This document shows positions 18,336-24,816 of a DNA stretch of 36,384 bases, piece after piece (positions within the stretch are counted from its first letter, which is position 1; each line of letters starts with the position of its first letter). The stretch lies in IMG/VR virus record IMGVR_UViG_3300010399_000062, positions 1 to 36,384 of that record. One strand, given 5' to 3'. The DNA comes from a virus. The notes under the pieces are model-generated. The model ran no database searches. It saw only the letters and a list, made by a program, of their open reading frames with translations, and was not told the DNA's origin. Made by a program: the position numbers and the translations under genes.

Positions 18336-18354
18336 AGTCGAAAGGGTTAAAGTT

Positions 18355-18669
18355 ATGTTAAGTCTACAGTCTCTCTCCAATCAAGAAATCTCTGAATTAC
18401 TAGAAAACAAAAATTACGAATTAGAAATAGAACGTGCAAAAACAAGAATATATTACTCAACAATGAGGCCATTCGAAGATTACCTCGAAGTTGAACGTAC
18501 AGATAGATTCGATGAGCTTATAGATGATATCAATTGGATAGAAGACGAGATATTAACTCGTGAATGTGCAAATATCCAAATATCTCAAGATTTAAAAAAT
18601 CTTCATAATGCAAAAGATGATTTGTTTAGATCATTGGATAATTGGAGAAAGTCATTTGATAACCGTTAA
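18355..18669 (+). CDS. Early hypothetical protein, coiled coil (104 aa)
   Basis: A 104-residue charged protein made of helices, with heptad-like pattern across 'NQEISELLENKNYELEIERA' and again in the C-terminal half. AAAGGG lies eight bases before the ATG. As first gene of the early operon under a strong promoter, it may be a host take-over or regulatory factor. No family recognised. Confidence 0.55.
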   Translation: MLSLQSLSNQEISELLENKNYELEIERAKTRIYYSTMRPFEDYLEVERTDRFDELIDDINWIEDEILTRECANIQISQDLKNLHNAKDDLFRSLDNWRKSFDNR

Positions 18670-18717
18670 TAGTTGATTGATTCTAATTTGTAAAACCTAA
18701 TTTAAGGAGTGTTAAAT

Positions 18718-18903
18718 ATGTACAAAGATAACTTCGACGAAGAACTATTCGAATTCGCTGCCAACCAACGTGATTACATCCATTACTTAAGAAATCCATT
18801 TGCCATCTTAGATGATGAGCGCGCTATGGAATTAGAACTTGCTGTGTATGAACTTGATAAAATCGTGGAAGAACTAAAAAGGAGAAAGGTGTATGCGCAT
18901 TGA
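18718..18903 (+). CDS. Small acidic early protein (61 aa)
   Basis: A 61-residue acidic, helical protein (MYKDNFDEELFEFAANQRD...). The ATG at 18718 is preferred: AAGGAG (18704-18709) lies eight bases upstream, whereas the possible GTG at 18709 overlaps that site. It overlaps the next gene by 11 bases. Function unknown. Confidence 0.5.
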   Translation: MYKDNFDEELFEFAANQRDYIHYLRNPFAILDDERAMELELAVYELDKIVEELKRRKVYAH

Positions 18904-19126
18904 AGATATCCCAGATAAAGAATGGGCTGAGATTGTAGAAAGCTTGAGACTTTGGACGATAAGAGACGGTAAATTGGGGTCTGTAAGTAAGCAGACAGGA
19001 ATCAGTGTCATTACTCTTAACCGCGCATTGCGCGGTGGTAGGCTTGGTTTTTTCCCAGAGATGAAGATTAAACATTGGATAAACGAAAGGGAGCATGAAT
19101 ATGAAAGTACAAAGAAAAAGAAGTGA
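18893..19126 (+). CDS. Small helix-turn-helix DNA-binding protein (77 aa)
   Basis: A 77-residue basic protein. The central part 'GKLGSVSKQTGISVITLNRA' looks like a helix-turn-helix: a first helix with S-K-Q-T, the turn G-I-S, and a recognition helix V-I-T-L-N-R-A. It is preceded by GGAG eight bases before the start. Its size and location in the early operon, downstream of a promoter with a palindromic operator, fit a Cro-like regulator. It overlaps the exonuclease gene by 26 bases. The gene also contains the GC-rich hairpin at 19021-19035. Confidence 0.55.
   Translation: MRIEDIPDKEWAEIVESLRLWTIRDGKLGSVSKQTGISVITLNRALRGGRLGFFPEMKIKHWINEREHEYESTKKKK
19021..19035. repeat. GC-rich perfect hairpin inside HTH gene
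   Basis: CCGCGC-ATT-GCGCGG is a six-base perfect stem with a three-base loop, all G/C in the arms, in an otherwise AT-rich operon. It encodes part of the recognition helix region (R-A-L-R-G-G-R). No T-run follows directly, so it is not a typical terminator. It could stall or protect mRNA, or simply reflect the Arg/Gly codons. Confidence 0.5.
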
Positions 19127-19646
19127 GTATCTGGGATCAGCAGACATGGCAACAATCATGGGTATAAATCCATGGCAGACTAGATCAGAGCTTTACTTAT
19201 CTAAGGTAGAAGGAGTTGATAAAGAAGAAAACGAAGCTATGAAATGGGGTCGTTTGTTAGAGCCAGTGATAATAGATGAGCTATGCCGATTAAAAGAGAT
19301 TCCAAATTATAGTATGCAAGTTCATGTACGTCATGAGAAATATGATTTTATTGCTGGCACAGCTGATGCTATCACTCCTGCAAAATTGATTGAGATAAAG
19401 ACAACTAACGAGTTCTCTCATCGTAAATGGCAGGATGAAATACCCCTCAATGTTCAAATACAATGTCAGTTCTTAATGGGTTTGACTTCATTGCCAGAAG
19501 CTTTGATAGGTGTATTGGTTGCTGGTCAAAAGCTTAGAGATTACAAGTTAGAGTTTGATCAATGCTTGTACAATAGAATTGTAATAGAAGCAGTTAAGTT
19601 TTGGGAAAATCACATCATTCCACGCATTCAACCGGAGGACTTTTAA
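19101..19646 (+). CDS. YqaJ-type viral exonuclease (lambda Exo-like)
   Basis: A 181-residue PD-(D/E)XK nuclease that would resect double-stranded DNA ends 5' to 3' and feed single strands to the Bet annealase. Seen motifs: 'GSADMATIMGINPWQTRSE' near the N-terminus, 'MKWGRLLEPVI' (Glu54), 'AGTADAIT' (Asp89), 'LIEIKTT' (Glu98, Lys100) and 'VQIQCQFLMGL' (Gln119, Gln121), in the order of the YqaJ family. Start 19101 is chosen over 19095 because AAAGGGAG (19086-19093) is seven bases from it and only one from the other. Shorter than many YqaJ proteins but complete in motifs. Confidence 0.88.
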   Translation: MKVQRKRSEYLGSADMATIMGINPWQTRSELYLSKVEGVDKEENEAMKWGRLLEPVIIDELCRLKEIPNYSMQVHVRHEKYDFIAGTADAITPAKLIEIKTTNEFSHRKWQDEIPLNVQIQCQFLMGLTSLPEALIGVLVAGQKLRDYKLEFDQCLYNRIVIEAVKFWENHIIPRIQPEDF

Positions 19647-19748
19647 ATGTTAACTTCTTTGATTATCGGCATGTTGCTAATGGCTGGACCTGGTTTGTTT
19701 GTTCTAATTATTGAATATATAGAAAGTAAGGAAAACGAAAATGAATAA
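19647..19748 (+). CDS. Tiny membrane protein (33 aa)
   Basis: A 33-residue protein with a single transmembrane helix ('LTSLIIGMLLMAGPGLFVLI') and an acidic tail ending in KENENE. GGAGG (19634-19638) lies eight bases before the ATG, which follows the exonuclease stop directly; its stop overlaps the next gene. The precise spacing and strong ribosome site argue that it is translated. Function unknown. Confidence 0.6.
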   Translation: MLTSLIIGMLLMAGPGLFVLIIEYIESKENENE

Positions 19749-19914
19749 TAATAACATTAGACTAATACCAAAAAAATATTGTCATTTGGCAGGAATTAGG
19801 AACACATCAAAAAGTGAAAATTATCGTGAACGTCATAAAACTGCCGAAATTATAGTTGAAAATGCCCGTGTAAAAAAACTTTTGGAATCTCACTTAAAAG
19901 GTATGAAAAAATGA
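19741..19914 (+). CDS. Small basic hypothetical protein (57 aa)
   Basis: A 57-residue Lys/Arg/Asn-rich protein (MNNNNIRLIPKKYCHLAGI...). AAGGA lies about eight bases upstream. It overlaps the preceding tiny membrane protein by eight bases and the Bet gene by four (ATGA), so it is in a tightly coupled run. No family recognised. Confidence 0.5.
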   Translation: MNNNNIRLIPKKYCHLAGIRNTSKSENYRERHKTAEIIVENARVKKLLESHLKGMKK

Positions 19915-20690
19915 CTAACGAAAATCAATTATGTGTATGGAATGACGAGACAAATATAGTTCAGATAAGACAGATATTTGCTCCAACTCTTACGAGTGGT
20001 GAGTTTGATGCATTCATGCAAATGGGTAAAGCAACTGGTTTAAATCCGTTTCTTAAAGAGATCTGGGCTGTTAAGTATGGTAATTCTCCTGCTCAGATAT
20101 TCGTTGGTCGTGATGGGTATAGAAAGTCAGCTCAACGTAATCCTCTTTATGATTATCATACTGTAGACGCTGTGTACTCTAACGATAATTTCGAGGTTTG
20201 CAGTGGAGATGTGAAGCACAGTTACGGCATGAAAGATCGTGGTGTATTAGTTGGTGCTTACTGTATGGTTCAGCGTAAAGGTTCTTCTCGAGCTGCATAT
20301 GTCTTTGTTGATATGAAAGAGTACAACAAGGGTCAATCAGTTTGGAAAGAGAAGCCAGCTACTATGATTAAGAAGGTTGCAGAGGCTCAGGGTTTGAGAA
20401 TGGCTTTCCAAGAACTGTTCTCTGGAACATATGACGAAGCAGAGGCATGGAATGATAAACAGAGACAAGTTGATATTCCTGTAAAAAAGACTACGACCGC
20501 CAGTACTCCAGCGTTAGAAGCAATCGAAGTGTACACAGTTGATCAAGTAAAGGATAAAATAGAAATGGCAAAGACTAAACGTGATCTTGCTAAAGCGGCA
20601 CAGATGGCTCAAACGTTAACAGCAGAGGAAAAGAACGAAGTTAGAGAGTTGTACAATACGAAGAAACTAACAGTGGAGGATACCGCATGA
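19911..20690 (+). CDS. bet: Bet/RecT-family single-strand annealing protein
   Basis: A 259-residue recombinase that anneals single strands made by the exonuclease. Family signatures: 'KATGLNPFLKEIWAVKYG' (about 39-56), 'IFVGRDGYRKSAQRNPLYD', 'WKEKPATMIKKVAEAQGLRM' and 'FSGTYDEAEAW', matching the lambda Bet type of the RecT family. The C-terminal 70 residues are a charged helical tail. Together with the adjoining YqaJ exonuclease and SSB-like gene it forms a complete Red-type recombination set. It overlaps both neighbours by four or fewer bases. Confidence 0.92.
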   Translation: MTNENQLCVWNDETNIVQIRQIFAPTLTSGEFDAFMQMGKATGLNPFLKEIWAVKYGNSPAQIFVGRDGYRKSAQRNPLYDYHTVDAVYSNDNFEVCSGDVKHSYGMKDRGVLVGAYCMVQRKGSSRAAYVFVDMKEYNKGQSVWKEKPATMIKKVAEAQGLRMAFQELFSGTYDEAEAWNDKQRQVDIPVKKTTTASTPALEAIEVYTVDQVKDKIEMAKTKRDLAKAAQMAQTLTAEEKNEVRELYNTKKLTVEDTA

Positions 20691-20770
20691 TTATTGATTT
20701 TTTGGCAGTGATTGGTGGAATTACAGTAGCATTGATGGTAGTTGTTTTAACGGGTTACTTAATGAGGTAA
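20687..20770 (+). CDS. Tiny membrane protein (27 aa)
   Basis: A 27-residue peptide that is almost all one transmembrane helix ('LAVIGGITVALMVVVLTGYL'). GGAGG (20674-20678) is eight bases before the ATG, which overlaps the Bet stop (ATGA). The SSB-like gene begins three bases after its stop. A second single-helix mini-protein in one recombination operon is notable. It may anchor replication or act as a holin-like or inhibitory peptide; this is not shown. Confidence 0.55.
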   Translation: MIIDFLAVIGGITVALMVVVLTGYLMR

Positions 20771-20773
20771 ATA

Positions 20774-21169
20774 ATGGCTTACTGGGATGAAGTAGAACAA
20801 AAATGGGTTGAGAAGTTTACAAGAACAGCGGCTTTGAAAAGAAGGGACGATACAGTGGTAGAAGAAAACAATACAAATCAGATCCAGTTAGTAGGTCAAT
20901 TACAGCAGTACACCCGTTTTTCGAGCAAAGTTGGTAGCTGTAAGATTAAGGTTTCAGACTTCAGCCATGGCAAGAGGCACGAGAATCGATTCTATGTGGC
21001 CGTATTTGAAAGTTTGCTAGATTGTGTAGACAATATACCTTTGGGTTCTAAAGTACGCGTTACAGGCCGTTTAAAGAACAATGTTGTAGAACGGGATGGG
21101 GTTACTAACACCAAGATTGAAATAGTTGCCAATCAGATCGAGAAGATGGAAGACGCACCAACTTGGTGA
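20774..21169 (+). CDS. ssb: Single-stranded DNA-binding (SSB-like) protein
   Basis: A 131-residue protein. Residues about 35-125 look like an OB fold of the SSB type: 'NQIQLVGQLQQYTRFSSKVG', 'NRFYVAVFESLLDCV', 'IPLGSKVRVTGRLKNNVV' and 'KIEIVANQIEKM'. The N-terminal 30 residues are charged and not part of the fold. The acidic SSB tail typical of bacterial SSB is short here (EKMEDAPTW). It is the last gene of the early operon and ends directly against a convergent gene. Confidence 0.7.
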   Translation: MAYWDEVEQKWVEKFTRTAALKRRDDTVVEENNTNQIQLVGQLQQYTRFSSKVGSCKIKVSDFSHGKRHENRFYVAVFESLLDCVDNIPLGSKVRVTGRLKNNVVERDGVTNTKIEIVANQIEKMEDAPTW

Positions 21170-21493
21170 TTATTCCTCTTCAATTATAAGTTCTGGAACT
21201 TCCGTCATTAACCTTACAAATTCAACTCCATCAAATTTCTGATAATAGTCTCTAGCTTCTTCTTCCGATCTAAAATAATTACTATTCACATAAAATTCTG
21301 CATTTACTCTAATTATAGAAGGATATTTCTTAATTTTTACTTTAATTATTTCCCACTCTCCTAGAATCTCATTTTCAGTAGCCGAAGAAACAATACTCAT
21401 CTTATTCCATAAGGTTTGATTAAATCGTCTACCTCTTTCAGAAACAATTGTATTTCCTTTTCTATAAGCCTGCAAAACTTCTTCGAGTTTCAT
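21170..21493 (-). CDS. Hypothetical protein (107 aa)
   Basis: A 107-residue protein beginning 'MKLEEVLQAYRKGNTIVSER' with 'ENEILGEWEII' near residue 45. This plan (a short 'eAl.ayk.Gk.i' helix, then 'i...dWEii') recurs in many small phage proteins, including the DUF2829-like group, but the similarity is short and I do not assign a function. AGGAG lies upstream of the ATG. Its stop abuts the stop of the SSB-like gene with no terminator between. Last gene of the minus-strand operon. Confidence 0.5.
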   Translation of the reverse strand: MKLEEVLQAYRKGNTIVSERGRRFNQTLWNKMSIVSSATENEILGEWEIIKVKIKKYPSIIRVNAEFYVNSNYFRSEEEARDYYQKFDGVEFVRLMTEVPELIIEEE

Positions 21494-21508
21494 AGTGTCT
21501 CCTTTTTG

Positions 21509-21751
21509 CTACTCGATCATAAGGTCTTGAATTTCGATAAAATCTTCATCGTCGTTGTCATCATTCTTGCAGTTGAAGAAGTACTGAAACTTAGAGTTAT
21601 TTTTGTCCCAGAAAGTATAAACTACGCAATTGTCATAATCGAAAATTCTCTGGACGTGGTACTTATCAACCTCAGATTCAGCTTGTGATTCCATTGCCGT
21701 ACATCCTAAGAAAAGTAAGCTACCAATGGTTAAGGTTAAAATAGTCTTCAT
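21509..21751 (-). CDS. Small lipoprotein (80 aa)
   Basis: An 80-residue protein with a lipoprotein signal: 'MKTILTLTIGSLLFLGC', giving lipobox L-F-L-G-C with Cys17. The mature part is acidic and ends with an Asn/Asp/Glu-rich tail. The start at 21751 has AAGGAG (21757-21762) five to six bases upstream; a longer reading would bury the signal. Phage lipoproteins act as superinfection-exclusion factors (T5 Llp type) or outer spanins. No proline-rich spanin pattern is seen, so exclusion is the more likely guess. Confidence 0.62.
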   Translation of the reverse strand: MKTILTLTIGSLLFLGCTAMESQAESEVDKYHVQRIFDYDNCVVYTFWDKNNSKFQYFFNCKNDDNDDEDFIEIQDLMIE

Positions 21752-21798
21752 ACGAACTCCTTTTGTGGTAAAAATGAGACACTCTTCCTTTTTTTCGA

Positions 21799-22014
21799 TC
21801 ATACTTCTTCCTTTGCCCAACCCATTCGTACATATTCTCCAAGATAAGTTAAATATTCTTGCATTCTGTCCCTTTCATCTTTGAAAATCATCTCAAAACC
21901 GCAACTCTGTTTTAAATGTAATCTGTTCATTGTTTGTATTTGTACGAGTATTCCATATCTCCACTCGTCGAAACTAGTCGGGAGTGGCATTAAAACTTCT
22001 TCCTGTGGATTCAT
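21799..22014 (-). CDS. Hypothetical protein (71 aa)
   Basis: An unrecognised 71-residue soluble protein (MNPQEEVLMPLPTSFDEWR...). Its start overlaps the stop of the upstream membrane protein gene (ATGA), which supports translation by coupling. It has no signal peptide or membrane helix. The genes around it are for lysis and a lipoprotein. Confidence 0.5.
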   Translation of the reverse strand: MNPQEEVLMPLPTSFDEWRYGILVQIQTMNRLHLKQSCGFEMIFKDERDRMQEYLTYLGEYVRMGWAKEEV

Positions 22015-22964
22015 TCTTTCTTCCTAAAAAATTTGGTGATATTGTGGAGGGAGATCATGCATAAAAAAACGAGCCCTAGACGATAGAATATTTTCAGAGG
22101 ACCTGATTGGTTGGCGTCTTTTTGAGGAGTTAAGGCGAGATCTAATGCTTTTTGATTAGCAGCATAGGCGGACCAAGAGGGCTCGAGTTGTTTCTTTTGG
22201 TACCAAGTATTGTGGAAAACATTAGACGTTGAATCTTCATATGCTGCTTTATTTATCTTATATGATTCTAAAGACTTTGAAACCTGCTCTTTCAAGAAAA
22301 TGACACGGGGGTTTTCTTGCACTACCCTCTCAGAGCTCGTAATTTCGTTTTTAAGCGTTCCTTGCACTATTAGGCTGACTTCATATGCCGAAGCATACAA
22401 ACATAAAAATAAAGCCAATTTAGAGCGTGTCATGCTATGCATAACTGCGAACCCGCTGATCATCAAGAGAGCCCCGGCAGCACAGAGCTCTGGAGAGACG
22501 AAACCAATTGACTCATAAAGAGGCACCGACTGGATATAGATCAAACTCATGCTCAAAAGAGCACTTGCTGAGAAAATTATGACGGTTGGGATTTTTTGGA
22601 GTAATGCGCTAGAGACCAACCCGTCCAGGGTGAATAACCTTTCCACGTTGAATGGTAGGCGATTCGGAACATGCTCCACTTCAGCCAATTTGGGGGCTGC
22701 CTGCGGTTGAACAGATAATGAGCTTTTAACCTTTGGCCTGTCGGTATGCTTCCCAACCACCGTCCCCTTTCTTTTTTTATCATAAGCTTGTTGTCTAAGG
22801 CTTTTAAGAAGAATTGCTTCATCATTCGTAACTCCATCAGTTTTAAGAAGATGTTTAACTTGATCAAGAACATAATCAAGTTCACCTGTCTTTATTCTTT
22901 CTTTTAGATCATGAATTTTGTCTGAAATCGACGAGTTTTTCTTCATATTTAACACTTTTACCAT
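22011..22964 (-). CDS. Four-helix membrane protein beside endolysin
   Basis: A 317-residue protein. Residues 1-105 are soluble and charged; then hydrophobic segments near 'IPTVIIFSASALLSMSLIYI', 'LCAAGALLMISGFAVMH', 'LALFLCLYASAYEVSLIV' and, after a helical loop of about 80 residues, 'IFYRLGLVFLCMISLHNI'. It lies directly downstream of the endolysin, so a holin-like or other membrane role is possible, but it is large for a holin and I recognise no family. The first ATG is chosen because AGGGG lies upstream. An extended -10 element (22998-23006) may give it a separate promoter. Confidence 0.58.
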   Translation of the reverse strand: MVKVLNMKKNSSISDKIHDLKERIKTGELDYVLDQVKHLLKTDGVTNDEAILLKSLRQQAYDKKRKGTVVGKHTDRPKVKSSLSVQPQAAPKLAEVEHVPNRLPFNVERLFTLDGLVSSALLQKIPTVIIFSASALLSMSLIYIQSVPLYESIGFVSPELCAAGALLMISGFAVMHSMTRSKLALFLCLYASAYEVSLIVQGTLKNEITSSERVVQENPRVIFLKEQVSKSLESYKINKAAYEDSTSNVFHNTWYQKKQLEPSWSAYAANQKALDLALTPQKDANQSGPLKIFYRLGLVFLCMISLHNITKFFRKKE

Positions 22965-22997
22965 ACTTCTACCCCTTTTTTGTTAATACCCGTCATA

Positions 22998-23006
22998 ATT
23001 ATATCA
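22998..23006 (-). promoter_or_regulatory. Extended -10 promoter overlapping endolysin stop
   Basis: On the minus strand TGATATAAT is a full extended -10 element. Its TGA is also the stop codon of the endolysin. There is no good -35 box (weak match in the T-rich stretch upstream). Transcription would start near 22991 and give a leader of about 27 bases before the membrane protein gene. Confidence 0.45.
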
Positions 23007-23438
23007 TGATTTGGGAAAAAACTCCACCTCCTTCTTTCGACGTTCAACTAACCCTTTTGTGACGTTCCCGGCAACTTTGTTGTATCGCTGCATTTCATTT
23101 GCGAGGGCTTGCCAGTCGTTTTTCTGAATTGACTTGACCATCACATAGTCTAGTTCGCCAACGTTGTACAGAAACGATCCTAGGCCCACCCAGACAGGAT
23201 CTGGTAGAACGTATCTGCTGAGGACGGGGTACACGTTTTTGTGTAAATAGGCCTGGATCCATCCTACTGCTTGCTCCTCGGTACATTTGTCGCCCATGTG
23301 CACACGGCCACCCCCTGGGTAGTTTGTGGTTCCATAACCTATTGTTGGAATACCCCGTAAGTCCAAGTACGCGTCTTTTCTGAATGATTCAAAATGCTTA
23401 ATAAGGTCTATAAGGACGGTGTCTTTGCTTAACATCAT
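23004..23438 (-). CDS. Endolysin, GH24 phage lysozyme
   Basis: A 144-residue muramidase that cuts the glycan strands of host peptidoglycan at lysis. The T4-type catalytic triad is present with exact spacing: Glu17 ('KHFESF'), Asp26 ('AYLDLRG') and Thr32 ('IPTIGYG'). 'GLVERRKKEVEFF' near the C-terminus is the usual family ending. No signal or SAR segment precedes the domain, so release should need a holin. Start overlaps the upstream stop (ATGA); a second ATG is the next codon. The gene is visibly richer in G+C than its neighbours, which suggests separate acquisition. Confidence 0.9.
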   Translation of the reverse strand: MMLSKDTVLIDLIKHFESFRKDAYLDLRGIPTIGYGTTNYPGGGRVHMGDKCTEEQAVGWIQAYLHKNVYPVLSRYVLPDPVWVGLGSFLYNVGELDYVMVKSIQKNDWQALANEMQRYNKVAGNVTKGLVERRKKEVEFFPKS

Positions 23439-23761
23439 TTTTTATCCTTTTTCATATTTAATTTTTTATACACATCAAATCCATATTGTTCGCTGTAATG
23501 TTGTACATAGGCATTTCTCATAGACGGATCTTCATTCTCATATGCCGTGACACTCTGAGCATAGATACTATTTCTGTTCTTATTGCAATAATCAGCATAA
23601 TCGGAATATTCCCACATTCCATTCTTCAGAAAGTCTTTTCCCTCTCTTACAATCCGTGTTCTGAGCTGTTTGGCATGATTTTCTGGAAGAAGGGAATACC
23701 ATTCTATCCATGATGGCCAATTTTTGCTTATGTAATTTAAAACATCTTCTACACTTCTCAT
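23435..23761 (-). CDS. Hypothetical protein (108 aa)
   Basis: An unrecognised 108-residue basic protein with several Trp and Tyr ('YISKNWPSWIEWYSLL') and a Lys-rich end. It starts one base after the stop of the replication gene and overlaps the endolysin start. In lambdoid phages the gene after O is the helicase loader P; this protein is much too short for that and shows no loader motif, so a replication role is only a possibility. Confidence 0.5.
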   Translation of the reverse strand: MRSVEDVLNYISKNWPSWIEWYSLLPENHAKQLRTRIVREGKDFLKNGMWEYSDYADYCNKNRNSIYAQSVTAYENEDPSMRNAYVQHYSEQYGFDVYKKLNMKKDKK

Positions 23762-23762
23762 A

Positions 23763-24746
23763 TTAATTTCTCCTCATTTCAGAAAATTTTATCATCTCAT
23801 CAAGATTTTCTTGCAAAGTCATTGTCTTTAAAGGGGGAAGACCAATTTTTTCCCTTATTCTTGCCTGCTGTTCTGCGTATGTTTCCTCCTTCTTCGGTTG
23901 TTCAGTGATTGTTTTCCTTTCCTCTAGACAGTTGTATTTTTTCTCCTTTAAGAACTTCGAGAATCCCCTTTCTGCGATATCTAAGGTCACATTGTTAATG
24001 TTCATGAACTGATGAAGGTTTGATAAAGACTGGAATTTGCAGAACTCATCAAAAAATATCTGGGCTGTCAAATCTGGAAACTGTTTGAATATGGAATCCA
24101 CATTTTTCTGAGAAACTTCGAATGTTATAAATTTCTCTTTCGTAAACTTTTTAACGAAGTCTCCAAATATTCCAGATAGCCTATTTTCTAAGCATTTTTC
24201 TTTTTTCTTAACATCATTAAAAGTGTGTGTGTCTGTCTTTTCCTCACACACATGAGGGAGTTCATTGGGGGAGCTAAGACTGGGGGAGCTAAGTGTGTGT
24301 TTTTCACACTCATCATACGTGTGTTTTTCACACTCACTTGAGTGTGTTTTTCTCACGTACCTATGTGTGTTTTTCACACTCAAGTTTTTAGAAAGATACT
24401 CTCGATAGTTTTTGAAAACTTTTTCAGTAAGTCTATAAAAAAGAGTTCTGTAATCGATATTAAATTTTTCACATTCTTCTACGGTCGATGTTCTGCTTTC
24501 TAACCATCCATCTTTCTGTATTTCCTTAAGACGTTTATTGATCTCTATGCGCGAAGATCCAATCCAAGTTGCCATGGTCTCGTGGTGGATGTAACGCCAT
24601 TCTCTGAAATTTCCCTTGAAATTTAGACCTTGTGCAAATCTCATGAGGATACGATATTCGAGATGGCTTAGATCAGGAATCGCGTCAATTTCTAATAAAT
24701 AACGCCCTCCTCCAGTTGACATTTCTTCGTTTTTATCTGATAACAT
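23763..24746 (-). CDS. Replication initiation protein, lambda O-like
   Basis: A 327-residue protein. Residues 15-110 form a winged-helix-like domain ('LSHLEYRILMRFAQGL', 'IHHETMATWIGSSRIEINKR', 'EIQKDGWLESR'), as in O/DnaD-type initiators. Residues about 120-175 are Ser/Thr/Glu/Lys/His-rich with repeats (ECEKHT twice) encoded by the iterons. The C-terminal part (190-327) is helical and would contact the replication machinery. An initiator whose gene carries its own iterons is the lambda O arrangement. AGGAG is a few bases upstream of the ATG. The call is strong from layout, moderate from sequence. Confidence 0.72.
   Translation of the reverse strand: MLSDKNEEMSTGGGRYLLEIDAIPDLSHLEYRILMRFAQGLNFKGNFREWRYIHHETMATWIGSSRIEINKRLKEIQKDGWLESRTSTVEECEKFNIDYRTLFYRLTEKVFKNYREYLSKNLSVKNTHRYVRKTHSSECEKHTYDECEKHTLSSPSLSSPNELPHVCEEKTDTHTFNDVKKKEKCLENRLSGIFGDFVKKFTKEKFITFEVSQKNVDSIFKQFPDLTAQIFFDEFCKFQSLSNLHQFMNINNVTLDIAERGFSKFLKEKKYNCLEERKTITEQPKKEETYAEQQARIREKIGLPPLKTMTLQENLDEMIKFSEMRRN
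24223..24382. other. Putative replication origin inside initiator gene
   Basis: Four direct repeats of GTGTGTTTTTCACACTCA begin at 24295, 24319, 24342 (degenerate: GTGTGTTTTTCTCACGTA) and 24365, spaced 24, 23 and 23 bases. Each is also a hairpin (GTGTG-TTTTT-CACAC). Beside them is a direct duplication of TGGGGGAGCTAAG (24266-24278 and 24281-24293), then a looser GTGTGTGTGT...CACACACA pair (24223-24252). An AT-rich tract (24181-24222, about 19% G+C) lies next to that. This is the plan of the lambda origin: iterons plus AT-rich segment within gene O. Confidence 0.72.
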
Positions 24747-24816
24747 AAGTACTCCTAGTGTAGAGAGATTCCGAAGCCATCTTCCCCGATGGCTTTTTCC
24801 ATTTACCCCATTTCAT
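24733..24816 (-). CDS. Possible leader peptide (27 aa) before initiator gene
   Basis: A short open frame (MKWGKWKKPSGKMASESLY...) that is basic, contains two Trp, and overlaps the start of the initiator gene. It has no direct ribosome site, but it begins in an ATGA overlap with a four-codon GTG frame that follows AAGGAGGTG. Coupled translation through this leader could tune the initiator. It may equally be untranslated leader. Confidence 0.25.
   Translation of the reverse strand: MKWGKWKKPSGKMASESLYTRSTYVIR
24774..24798 (+). terminator. Hairpin with T-run (plus strand) in initiator leader
   Basis: AAGCCATC (24774-24781), loop TTCCCC, GATGGCTT (24788-24795) make an eight-base stem followed by T to 24798. 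On the plus strand it has the form of an intrinsic terminator that would stop transcripts running antisense to the initiator gene before the fibre promoter. On the minus strand it is a hairpin in the initiator mRNA leader, about 28 bases before the start codon. Confidence 0.5.

Noticed and set aside
18287-18350. Resemblance of the early leader to a twister ribozyme or a group I intron core
   Set aside because: Some short GC-rich motifs look alike, but the required conserved bases and helix order are not present.
19021-19056. Intrinsic terminator in the HTH gene
   Set aside because: The GC-rich hairpin is strong, but the T-run lies about 13-20 bases after the stem, and the exonuclease and Bet genes downstream have no other promoter.
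18824-19159. Minus-strand frames of 111 and 93 codons
   Set aside because: They oppose three overlapping plus-strand genes with good ribosome sites, including the HTH and exonuclease starts.
21170-21493. Thoeris anti-defence (Tad2/DUF2829) protein
   Set aside because: Only a short N-terminal pattern and a WEI motif agree; this is shared by many small phage proteins and is not enough to name it.
23435-23761. Helicase loader (lambda P-like) after the initiator gene
   Set aside because: At 108 residues it is far too short and shows no AAA+ or loader motif.
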